64,000 nucleotides of DNA from the NCBI RefSeq assembly GCF_000160135.1, contig NZ_GG729935.1, positions 138,288 through 202,287 on the forward strand, read 5' to 3'. Under the pieces are notes generated by a model. It made no database searches. It was not told the DNA's origin and saw nothing but the letters and a program-made list of their open reading frames with translations. Position 1 is the first letter of the stretch; each line of letters starts with the position of its first letter. Positions 8,341 to 15,310 of this stretch are shown here, piece after piece. This stretch comes from Oribacterium sp. oral taxon 078 str. F0262 (lineage in GTDB: Bacteria > Bacillota > Clostridia > Lachnospirales > Lachnospiraceae). The position numbers and the translations under genes were made by a program.

Positions 8341-9335
8341 AAGTATTTCTGATACTCTCCGGAGATGATGTGCTCCCACCATTCCCTGTTCTTCAGGTAC
8401 CAGTCGATCGTCACGGGGATCCCCGTATCAAAGCTGTACTCCGGCTCCCAGTGGAGCTCTCTCTCTATTTTCGCGGGGTCCATCGCATATCTTTGGTCAT
8501 GCCCCGGGCGATCCTTCACATACTCGATCAGACTCTCCGGCTTTCCGAGCGCATGGAGAATCGTCTTTACGACCTCCAGATTGCTCCTCTCATTGTGTCC
8601 GCCGATATTGTAGACCTCCCCGGATCTCCCCTCCCGGACGATGCAGTCGATCGCCCTGCAGTGATCCGTCACATAGAGCCAGTCCCGGACATTCGCCCCG
8701 TTTCCGTAGACAGGGATTTTCTCCTCCTTCAGCGCCCTCGAGATCACAAGCGGGATCAGCTTCTCCGGGAAATGATAGGGCCCGTAGTTATTCGAACAGC
8801 GGGAGATTGTGACCGGAATCCCGAAGGTCCTGTGATAGGCCATGACGAAAAGATCCGCGCTGGCCTTGGAGGCCGAGTAAGGGGAGGAGGCCTTGATCTG
8901 GTTCTCCTCTGTAAAGAAAAGATCCGGGCGGTCCAGCGGAAGATCCCCATAGACCTCGTCCGTAGAAACCTGGTGATAGCGCCGGATTCCGAAGCTTCTG
9001 CACGCATCCAGCAGGGTGACGGTTCCCATCACATTGGTCCTGACAAAAATGTCCGGATCCGTCACAGAGCGGTCTACATGGGACTCCGCCGCAAAATTGA
9101 TGACAAAATCCGGCTTTTCCTTCTCAAAGAGGGAGAAGATGAACTCTCTGTCCGCGATATCCCCCCTCACAAAATGATAGTTCGACTTCCCTTCAAGCGG
9201 CTTAAGCGTCTCCAGGTTTCCCGCATAGGTCAGCTTATCGAGACAGATCCACTGATCCTCCGGATAGGTATTGACCGCAAAATGCATGTAATTCCCGCCG
9301 ATGAAGCCGGCGCCGCCGGTCACGATATATTTCAT
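8319..9335 (-). CDS. rfbB: dTDP-glucose 4,6-dehydratase
   Basis: 338 residues, an NAD-dependent extended SDR enzyme. It converts dTDP-glucose to dTDP-4-dehydro-6-deoxyglucose, the second step to dTDP-rhamnose. TGGAGFIGG is at 6-14, the TDE catalytic motif is at 125-127, and Tyr153/Lys157 lie in YSASK. The downstream segments NNYGPYHFPEKLIPL and VRDWLYVTDH are also classical. It begins with ATG and lies between rfbA and rfbD on the same strand. The stop codon is inside the first unit of the tandem repeat described separately. The 3,5-epimerase gene rfbC is not found in this window. Confidence 0.96.
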   Translation of the reverse strand: MKYIVTGGAGFIGGNYMHFAVNTYPEDQWICLDKLTYAGNLETLKPLEGKSNYHFVRGDIADREFIFSLFEKEKPDFVINFAAESHVDRSVTDPDIFVRTNVMGTVTLLDACRSFGIRRYHQVSTDEVYGDLPLDRPDLFFTEENQIKASSPYSASKASADLFVMAYHRTFGIPVTISRCSNNYGPYHFPEKLIPLVISRALKEEKIPVYGNGANVRDWLYVTDHCRAIDCIVREGRSGEVYNIGGHNERSNLEVVKTILHALGKPESLIEYVKDRPGHDQRYAMDPAKIERELHWEPEYSFDTGIPVTIDWYLKNREWWEHIISGEYQKYFEEQYKI

Positions 9336-9498
9336 CCTCTTTTCCTCTTTTCTCCGGATGCTGCCCGCAGTTCTCCGGATCTCTCTGATATCCCGCCTCC
9401 GTCCCGCGGATGAGCGGGGCGGCTCTTCCGGATATAGCGGATGCTCTCTCTGCTATATCCCGTTTCCGGCCTGCGGACGAGCGGAGCGACAGCCGAAA

Positions 9499-9604
9499 GT
9501 CTCGGTCCCGCGCAAAAGCTCAGTCTCGCATAAAATCCCGATCCCGCGCAAGAGCTTAATCCCGCACAAAATCCCGGCCCTGTGCAAAGGCTCAGTCCTG
9601 TACG
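9499..9604. repeat. About 18-bp degenerate tandem repeats spanning the rfbA stop codon
   Basis: On the minus strand the rfbA end (GTACAGGACTGAGCCTTTGC) is followed by related units such as GCGGGATTAAGCTCTTGC, GCGGGATCGGGATTTTAT and GCGAGACTGAGCTTTTGC. The founder unit contains the rfbA TGA, the same arrangement as at rfbB. Confidence 0.75.
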
Positions 9605-10476
9605 ATAAACTTTCCGTCCAGCACATCCTTCAGATACTTACCGTATTCATTCTTCCGGTACATCTGGTAGGCACTCTCGACCCTGTCCCTATCGATCCAG
9701 CCATTCAGATAGGCGATCTCCTCCAGGCAGGCGATCTTCCGGTGCTCATGAGTCTCGATCGTGTGGACGAAGTTCGTGGCATCGACCAGAGATTCCTGCG
9801 TCCCTGTATCCAGCCAGGTAAAGCCCTGCCCGAGGAGAGAAACATCCAGCTCACCCTGCTCGAGATAGCTTCGGTTCAGATCCGTGATCTCGAGCTCCCC
9901 CCTCGCGGAGGGCTTCAGCTTCCTCGCATAATCTACGACCCGATTATCATAGAAGTAGAGTCCCGTCACCGCGTAATTGGATTTCGGGAACTCCGGCTTC
10001 TCCTCAATGGAGACGGCCTTCCCCTTTTCATCAAAGGAAACGATGCCGAAGCGCTCCGGATCATCCACATAGTAGCCAAAGACCGTCGCCCCTCTCTCCT
10101 TCGCGGAGGCCTCTCTCAGAATCTTCCGGAAGCCGTGGCCCGAGAAAATATTGTCCCCGAGAATCATCGCGACGGGATCCCCGCCGATAAAGTCCGCTCC
10201 GATCAGGAAGGCCTGGGCGAGCCCGTCCGGAGAGGGCTGTACGGCATAGCTCAGGCGAATGCCAAACTGTGAGCCGTCACCGAGAAGCTCCTCGAAGCGG
10301 GGCGTATCCATCGGAGTGGAGATCAGGAGGATATCCCGGATGCCGGCGTTCATAAGAACGGAGAGCGGATAATAGATCATCGGCTTGTCATAGATCGGAA
10401 GCAGCTGCTTGGATGTCACCCTCGTGAGCGGGTAAAGTCTCGTGCCGGAGCCTCCGGCCAATATAATTCCCTTCAT
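9592..10476 (-). CDS. rfbA: Glucose-1-phosphate thymidylyltransferase
   Basis: 294 residues. It joins glucose-1-phosphate and dTTP to give dTDP-glucose. The nucleotidyltransferase signature [16 protein letters not shown] is at residues 3-18, followed by [16 protein letters not shown] and [11 protein letters not shown], all diagnostic of the RmlA family. The short RmlA form ends at about this length. The ATG at 10474-10476 is preceded by GGGGGAAATC. It is the first gene of the dTDP-rhamnose set and has a near-consensus promoter about 100 bp upstream. The rhamnose made would feed the glycosyltransferases further down the strand. Confidence 0.96.
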   Translation of the reverse strand: MKGIILAGGSGTRLYPLTRVTSKQLLPIYDKPMIYYPLSVLMNAGIRDILLISTPMDTPRFEELLGDGSQFGIRLSYAVQPSPDGLAQAFLIGADFIGGDPVAMILGDNIFSGHGFRKILREASAKERGATVFGYYVDDPERFGIVSFDEKGKAVSIEEKPEFPKSNYAVTGLYFYDNRVVDYARKLKPSARGELEITDLNRSYLEQGELDVSLLGQGFTWLDTGTQESLVDATNFVHTIETHEHRKIACLEEIAYLNGWIDRDRVESAYQMYRKNEYGKYLKDVLDGKFIVQD

Positions 10477-10575
10477 GATTTCCCCCAAAAATCCTCTGCG
10501 GATCCCCTCTCCCGGCAAAAAAGGCCGCGGCCCGGAGAGGGGCGCCGAAGCCTCGGCATTTACATAATCCTTGAA

Positions 10576-10604
10576 ATTTTAGCATAAGAAAAGAGGGCTG
10601 TCAA
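10576..10604 (-). promoter_or_regulatory. Sigma-A-type promoter for the rfb operon
   Basis: Minus-strand TTGACA (10604-10599), 17-nt spacer, TAAAAT (10581-10576), with a TG before the -10 (extended type). The start site would be near 10569, about 90 nt before the rfbA ATG. The -35 lies in a GGGGGCTTTTGACAGCCCC-type hairpin (about 10594-10614) followed by TCTTTTCTT, which could also end transcripts arriving from the upstream membrane-protein gene. Confidence 0.75.
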
Positions 10605-10640
10605 AAGCCCCCCAATCCCGTTGTCAAAGAAAAATAAGAG

Positions 10641-11459
10641 TCAGGGGAGATAGGTCCGAAACTTTCCATTCCGGATGAAATCCCAGATCCAATAAGAAAC
10701 AAGGCATAGGAAAATGATATAAAACAAGGCATACGACATAGACGAATCGCCTGTAAAAATAAAGCTTTTTTGAGGGTCAAATGGCCAACACAAAAGAACC
10801 CAAAGAAAATATAAAAAGATGCATATAAGGAGCCAGAACAGTTCTTCGATAGATCTCGGGATTGGAATTAAGCCGCAGAGCAGGCCATAGATCCAGAATA
10901 CAAAATAAGTGTAAAGTAACTTTTTCAGGAAGCCGCACAGCAACCTTTGCTTTTTCTCAGAAGGAGACAAGGGCGCCCTTTGACGGGATCCATCCTCCGG
11001 AAGACTACCCTGTGAGCTGCCGAGTAAAGTCATCTCCTTTACAGAGTCCTCCTCCGAACGCTTAGAGGAAGACAGAAAGGCGCGTGAATCCCACTGGTAT
11101 CTCTGGACGAAATCCCAAATCCAATAAAGGAGCATCCCAAAAAGAAAGATATAGTAGATCAGCGGATAGCCCGAAAGAGAAGACAGATATTGTGGAAAAA
11201 AAGGCAGAAGGAGAACAAGGATAAAAAGAAAAGGAATAATGATGGAAATCTCAGGCAGGCGAGCAAGAGATCTCGGGACAAACTCAGGGTATACGATGAA
11301 AGCATAGATCCAAAACAGAAGGTAGAGAAAAAGAAGCCTTTTCAAAAATCCATAGAGAAGTCTCTGCCTCCCCACAGGAGAAGAAAGAATCCTTTCCAGG
11401 AAAGACAGAGCCTTATGGAAGATGTCCGTAAAAGCCTTCAATGACGAATTTTCTCTCAT
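10641..11459 (-). CDS. Internally duplicated multi-TM protein, candidate immunity partner of the LCAT-lipase (locus A)
   Basis: 272 residues with no known-family match that I recognise. The protein is two copies of one module. Residues about 26-120 (SPVGRQRLLYGFLKRLLFLY...YYIFLFGMLLYWIWDFV) and about 165-265 (SPSEKKQRLLCGFLKKLLYTY...FYIIFLCLVSYWIWDFI) align along their length, joined by a polar linker. Each module has a basic entry segment and about three membrane spans. A single-module relative of 165 residues sits directly after the second lipase gene in locus B. The ATG is preceded by GGGAGGCAGCGATT. The gene is the last of the locus A run, 148 bp after the 111-residue gene. Association with both lipases suggests a dedicated partner (immunity, anchor or chaperone); this is inference. 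Confidence 0.8.
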   Translation of the reverse strand: MRENSSLKAFTDIFHKALSFLERILSSPVGRQRLLYGFLKRLLFLYLLFWIYAFIVYPEFVPRSLARLPEISIIIPFLFILVLLLPFFPQYLSSLSGYPLIYYIFLFGMLLYWIWDFVQRYQWDSRAFLSSSKRSEEDSVKEMTLLGSSQGSLPEDGSRQRAPLSPSEKKQRLLCGFLKKLLYTYFVFWIYGLLCGLIPIPRSIEELFWLLICIFLYFLWVLLCWPFDPQKSFIFTGDSSMSYALFYIIFLCLVSYWIWDFIRNGKFRTYLP

Positions 11460-11607
11460 AATCGCTGCCTCCCTTTTTGTTCATGTACCAGTGAAGTGTA
11501 GCTTTACGAGGGACTATCGACATGCAATTTTTGCGCCAAAAGCGGTTTGCAAGACTTTCACAATACTGCGTCCCTCAAATATTTACTGCTTATGGCAGAC
11601 TGTGGAC

Positions 11608-11943
11608 TCAGTCCTCAGCCTCATCTTTCTCCACTTCACTTTCCTCTGCGGCATCTTCTTCCCGCCTTGCTTGATACCTGCGAAGCAGCAGAAGGATCAG
11701 AATTCCACCGCCCAATACCAGTGCGAATCCGGGGAAAAATAAAAATACCCGTACAAAAATGATAAGCATGTAAATCATCAGCTTCACTGCCAGTATCAGA
11801 AAATAAGTCAAACTCTGAAAAGAGATCAGCTCCCAGGAAGGAAGCAGTATATTACTGATACGAATCAAGAGATAAAGCAGCATGAGCCCTAAAAGGAAGT
11901 CTTGAACGACTTTTTTGTCGAGAGGATTCTCTTCCATTTTCAT
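11608..11943 (-). CDS. Small membrane protein of locus A
   Basis: 111 residues, not recognised. Two hydrophobic stretches are clear: about residues 14-34 (VQDFLLGLMLLYLLIRISNILL) and a long one from about 45 to 87, which is two closely spaced spans separated by a single Arg. The C-terminus is short and strongly acidic after RRYQARREE. The ATG lies 3 bp after the stop of the 208-residue gene, so the genes are co-transcribed. There is no counterpart in locus B. Its base composition is AT-richer than the flanking housekeeping genes, as for all of locus A. Confidence 0.7.
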   Translation of the reverse strand: MKMEENPLDKKVVQDFLLGLMLLYLLIRISNILLPSWELISFQSLTYFLILAVKLMIYMLIIFVRVFLFFPGFALVLGGGILILLLLRRYQARREEDAAEESEVEKDEAED

Positions 11944-11946
11944 CTC

Positions 11947-12573
11947 CTAGCGAATATATATCTTCTCGAACTCATAATTTCCGACAGAACCCGGCAGTTT
12001 GCGAAGGATACCATTGTGATAGGAGTATAATTCCGGATAGGAGTCAATGATGTAGCCCTTTTGGCATCTAAAAAGCAGACAACTGTTTTCCTGTATAGAA
12101 GTGGAAGAATCGGACGAAGAATCATATCTAAATATCCTTTCGGCCATTTTATAAAGGATATCGGAATTCTCATCCTCAGGAGACAGCAGGACCTGGAATT
12201 TCTGTCCATTTCTTATCAGTACCTTTGGAGTACGATCCATTTCCTCAAATTCCGAAGGGACGGGTGAGACCTGTATTGAATAAGACACCCCTTCGGGATC
12301 TTCGTCGCGATGCGCAAGAAGGGAAGACTGCCAATTCGTCATCCGATAGGCTCTTCCGTCAAAGATCGCAAAATATTTTTGCTGGTCCGGATGTGTATCT
12401 AAAAGAAAATGATTCCATTCCATCCTTTCATTGCGGCATTCAAAACAGACGATTGCCTGAGAATGAAAAACGATAAGCGTATACATCATCTCCAGGGCGA
12501 GGCAGCCCATGAATAGATTCCTCAAAAATCTCTTTCGACTTATTGGATCAAGATGCTTCCATTTCAATTTCAT
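11947..12573 (-). CDS. Membrane-anchored protein of locus A
   Basis: 208 residues, not recognised. A basic N-terminus (KLKWKHLDPISRKRFLRN) leads into one hydrophobic span (about 20-37), so the remaining 170 residues should lie outside the cytoplasm. That part is polar, with a few cysteines (CFEC and later Cys) and no repeat. The ATG overlaps the TAA region of the lipase gene by 4 nt, so it is translated right after the lipase, the position typical of immunity or accessory genes in effector operons. It is absent from locus B, which argues against a universally required role. Confidence 0.72.
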   Translation of the reverse strand: MKLKWKHLDPISRKRFLRNLFMGCLALEMMYTLIVFHSQAIVCFECRNERMEWNHFLLDTHPDQQKYFAIFDGRAYRMTNWQSSLLAHRDEDPEGVSYSIQVSPVPSEFEEMDRTPKVLIRNGQKFQVLLSPEDENSDILYKMAERIFRYDSSSDSSTSIQENSCLLFRCQKGYIIDSYPELYSYHNGILRKLPGSVGNYEFEKIYIR

Positions 12574-14687
12574 AAGAGTCTTCCTCTCGTCAAAACATTA
12601 ACGACATCATCCAATAGCATCTTAGAAGTATCTATGGAATCACTTTGATGTTTTATTTTAATTCCTTTCCATTTATCCAACTCGGGATCATGATAAATAG
12701 AATTAGCTCTGCTGACCAATTCCACATGGGAACCATTATATTTCCTAAAGTGAGCGTTATTCTCTAATTCGCCACACATGGTGGAAGAAAGAAGAGGTAC
12801 GGTTCCATCTCCCCACTTCCAAGCTGCGTACTTTAAGGAACTCTCATATTTTTTTCTATAGAGAAATGCTTCATCCTCAAAGTCTAATTGGCATAAAGTG
12901 GAATGTCTTGTCCCAACAAAGAAAAACGCATTTTCATAATCCAGAAGAGCATTTCTTCCATTCACCCTTATTGATTTTTGAAATTGAACAACACGACTTA
13001 GAATTTTTTCTCCCCAAATTCTATTACACATTTCCAAATACTCTTCATAGCTTTGTGAGTCCAGATATTCTATATATTGTTGCGAAGGAATTAACTCTGC
13101 AACCCCTGGAAAACTGGCTTTTAACTCTTTTTTCAAACCTCCGAGGATTGCTAATCCGGTATCCAAGCTCATATTGATGAAATCGAGTTTCTTCAACACA
13201 TCCCCCGATCCCAAGACGTTCCATCTTACGACAGAATCTATTAATTTGGGAGCACCTTCATAGGGAGTTCCAAGTGTAATAATCTTCCCGATTTTACTTC
13301 GTATAGATGTATCCGTACAAATGGTGAAATTCCCACCCCCTAAAGGCACAGCAATTTTGCCAGAATATAAAGCAGAAATTACCAGACCGCCCATACTATG
13401 ACCAAGTAAATCAACTGTACGATAGTTTCGCCTTAGGCAAAGCGCTTCAATAAAATTTCTTAGTGCAGTTGCACTTTCAAAGTTACTTTTTCTCCAATCA
13501 TAACTGAAAAAGTAGATTCCTCGCCCGCCTATTCTGTTATCCTGGCAAAGACCATCTATCAGAGTTTTTGCGCTATTTTGTGCTCCATATTCTCTTCCAT
13601 ATCTTTTTACACTGCCTTCGGCATATTTAGGAGAAAGATAGTTTTGATTCTCACAGGGTCTTGTATAAAGAAGCTCAGGTTGAGTAAGGGGTGTATATTC
13701 GTCCAGAGACATGGCAGAAAAGAAAGTACCGGGATCCCAAACTTGCGTATCTTTAGTAAAGACCGACGGATCTTTGTATAAACGACTCCCCATTACACCG
13801 GGAACAATGATAATAGGTGAATCCTTCTCCTCTAATAAATACTTACGCATGAATGTCAAACCGGAACTGATTGGAGCAATAATAGCTGTCGGGTTTTTCT
13901 CGCAAAAAGTATAAGAGTCCATGGTCAATGCGCGGCTGCCATCGTTAAATTCGACATTAGATATATTTTGCCAGTTTGTGGTAGATGTGCAAGTGGATAT
14001 CTGTGGGCGAAGGTTTGATGATTGGCTAATATTTTCTTGAGCATACTTACATTTTCCAAAACATCCTTTTTCTAAACGATCCCCAGAACTAAGAAGAGGA
14101 AAGCATCCAGCATCCGCATAAACTCCGCGATCCTTCCCAAACATTTGCAGCGGTTCACAACTCCCATTCGTCTCCTGACAGTATTTGCAGATAAAGGCCG
14201 CTCCGCTCACGAGGTAATCGGCACCTTCAGGCGGGTGCTCCTGGAAATATTCGTTGACGAGTCGGTAGATTTCCTTCTCTTCCTCCTCCGTAAGGGGAGG
14301 GATGGGTTCTCTCTCTTCAAAAAAGCTGTCGATGAAGGTCTGAGAGAACTGCATCTCCGGAGGAATGGAATCTGAGGCCTGGGATTGGCCCCGGGGTTTT
14401 GTTTCCTGCTGCTTTCCGCTAGTCTCGCTCGGACTCGCTTTTTGTCTCTTCTCCTCTTTTTCCCTTTCCTTTTCTCTTTCTCGCACTCCTTCTCTTTGCT
14501 CTTGGTAGTCTGCTCCCTCCCTCTTCGCCTTTTCGAGTTGCGCGATGCGGGAGACGCCGAGTTTTGGTGCCTCGATTTGGGGAGGAGAAATGGCGGAATC
14601 CGCGGAATGAGAATGGGATTTCGCGTTTTGGGAGGAAGGCTGTGAATCGGCGGACACTTTCTTTTTTCTGCTGAATTCGTCGAGCAT
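12570..14687 (-). CDS. PAAR-like (DUF4280-like) / LCAT-type lipase fusion, putative effector (copy A)
   Basis: 705 residues. Residues 1-115 are polar and highly charged (an E/K/R-rich stretch near 60-90). About 157-277 form a cysteine-rich PAAR-like domain: YLVSGAAFICKY, GVYADAG, FGKCKY, ISTCTSTTNW, then NDGSRALTMDSYTFC and IIAPISSG, the order seen in DUF4280 proteins. From about 290 an LCAT (lecithin:cholesterol acyltransferase) alpha/beta hydrolase begins with IIIVPGVMGSRLYKD; the nucleophile is Ser431 in GHSMGG, with Asp627 in GDGTVPLLSS and His654 in GSHVELVS. There is no signal peptide or TM span. The start is the ATG with GGAG 6 nt upstream; another ATG 12 nt earlier lacks a site. By analogy with PAAR-lipase toxins it may be a delivered phospholipase. 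The paralog at 54924 shares all domains. Composition is AT-richer than the surroundings. Confidence 0.85.
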   Translation of the reverse strand: MLDEFSRKKKVSADSQPSSQNAKSHSHSADSAISPPQIEAPKLGVSRIAQLEKAKREGADYQEQREGVREREKEREKEEKRQKASPSETSGKQQETKPRGQSQASDSIPPEMQFSQTFIDSFFEEREPIPPLTEEEEKEIYRLVNEYFQEHPPEGADYLVSGAAFICKYCQETNGSCEPLQMFGKDRGVYADAGCFPLLSSGDRLEKGCFGKCKYAQENISQSSNLRPQISTCTSTTNWQNISNVEFNDGSRALTMDSYTFCEKNPTAIIAPISSGLTFMRKYLLEEKDSPIIIVPGVMGSRLYKDPSVFTKDTQVWDPGTFFSAMSLDEYTPLTQPELLYTRPCENQNYLSPKYAEGSVKRYGREYGAQNSAKTLIDGLCQDNRIGGRGIYFFSYDWRKSNFESATALRNFIEALCLRRNYRTVDLLGHSMGGLVISALYSGKIAVPLGGGNFTICTDTSIRSKIGKIITLGTPYEGAPKLIDSVVRWNVLGSGDVLKKLDFINMSLDTGLAILGGLKKELKASFPGVAELIPSQQYIEYLDSQSYEEYLEMCNRIWGEKILSRVVQFQKSIRVNGRNALLDYENAFFFVGTRHSTLCQLDFEDEAFLYRKKYESSLKYAAWKWGDGTVPLLSSTMCGELENNAHFRKYNGSHVELVSRANSIYHDPELDKWKGIKIKHQSDSIDTSKMLLDDVVNVLTRGRLL

Positions 14688-14712
14688 GGCTGTCTCCATA
14701 AAAGGGGCTTCC

Positions 14713-14731
14713 GCCGGAGCAAAGCTCCAGT
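14713..14731 (-). promoter_or_regulatory. Hairpin in the leader of lipase copy A
   Basis: Minus strand CTGGAGC-TTT-GCTCCGG forms a stem about 13 nt before the conserved GCCCCTTTTATGGAG context of the start. The same position in copy B has GGGGC...GCCCC, so the paired bases differ but pairing is kept. It may act on translation initiation or transcription of the lipase gene. Confidence 0.5.
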
Positions 14732-14759
14732 CGGGGGAAGATGTTAAACCATAATGAAA

Positions 14760-15125
14760 AATATACAGAAATTCCGGAATAAAAAGCAACAGATATCATC
14801 GACAGCACCGGAACAATAGGATCCAATCGATGGACCTCAAGTCGGCAATAGCCGGCGATCTGAAAAATGAGACAAGGGCCAAACACCGAGGACATATGCC
14901 TGAGAGAAAAAACCGGTATTACAGACCTGTGGCGATAAAAGAGATAGCTTTTCCGGAAAGGGGGAATCCCCCCGATAAGAATCGAATGCGAAACTCTTAT
15001 CTTCTTTAAGATAAAGTATAAGGCCGCAAAGAGAAAAATAAAAGGTCCAAAAGGACTTTCCTGAAAATGGAAATAGAGAATTCTATCCCTCCTTCTTGGA
15101 GAGAAAGCACAATAAGTATTCTAAA
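14760..15125 (-). pseudogene. Remnant of a membrane-protein gene upstream of lipase copy A
   Basis: The minus strand is open but has no start after an in-frame TAG at about 15121. It reads NTYCAFSPRRRDRILYFHF, QESPFGPFIFLFAALYFIL, PFRKSYLFYRHRSVIPVF and on into two hydrophobic stretches. The same order of segments is found upstream of copy B (54555-54800), there split by a frameshift and stops. The TAG here replaces a CAG (Gln) in copy B. Both look like decayed copies of one gene that once preceded the lipase. The function of the parent is unknown. Confidence 0.55.
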
Positions 15126-15241
15126 AAGGCAAAATAAATTCCTGCTTGGAAATGTTTTTCTATCGGAGCCTATCAGCGCTGCGAGATTCTGCTCCTTGCA
15201 AAACGCTCTATAGGTCTATCTCCGGCTTCCGGCATAAGCCC

Positions 15242-15279
15242 TGCCTCACCGGAGAAGGCTTTCCTTCCCCGGTGAGGCA
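15242..15279 (-). terminator. Long perfect-type hairpin after the MetE-like gene
   Basis: TGCCTCACCGG-x-GAAGG pairs with CCTTC-x-CCGGTGAGGCA around a short loop, about 17 paired bases, 32 nt past the stop of the MetE-like gene. No U-tract follows on either strand, so it is either a terminator of non-canonical type or an RNA 3'-end protector. Confidence 0.45.
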
Positions 15280-15310
15280 ATACCAGAAATATCCAGGCGG
15301 AGATAACTGC

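Noticed and set aside
14419-14895. Independent 158-codon gene overlapping the lipase start
   Set aside because: Its first half is the decayed membrane-protein remnant and its second half is a shifted reading of the lipase N-terminus; no start signal is present.
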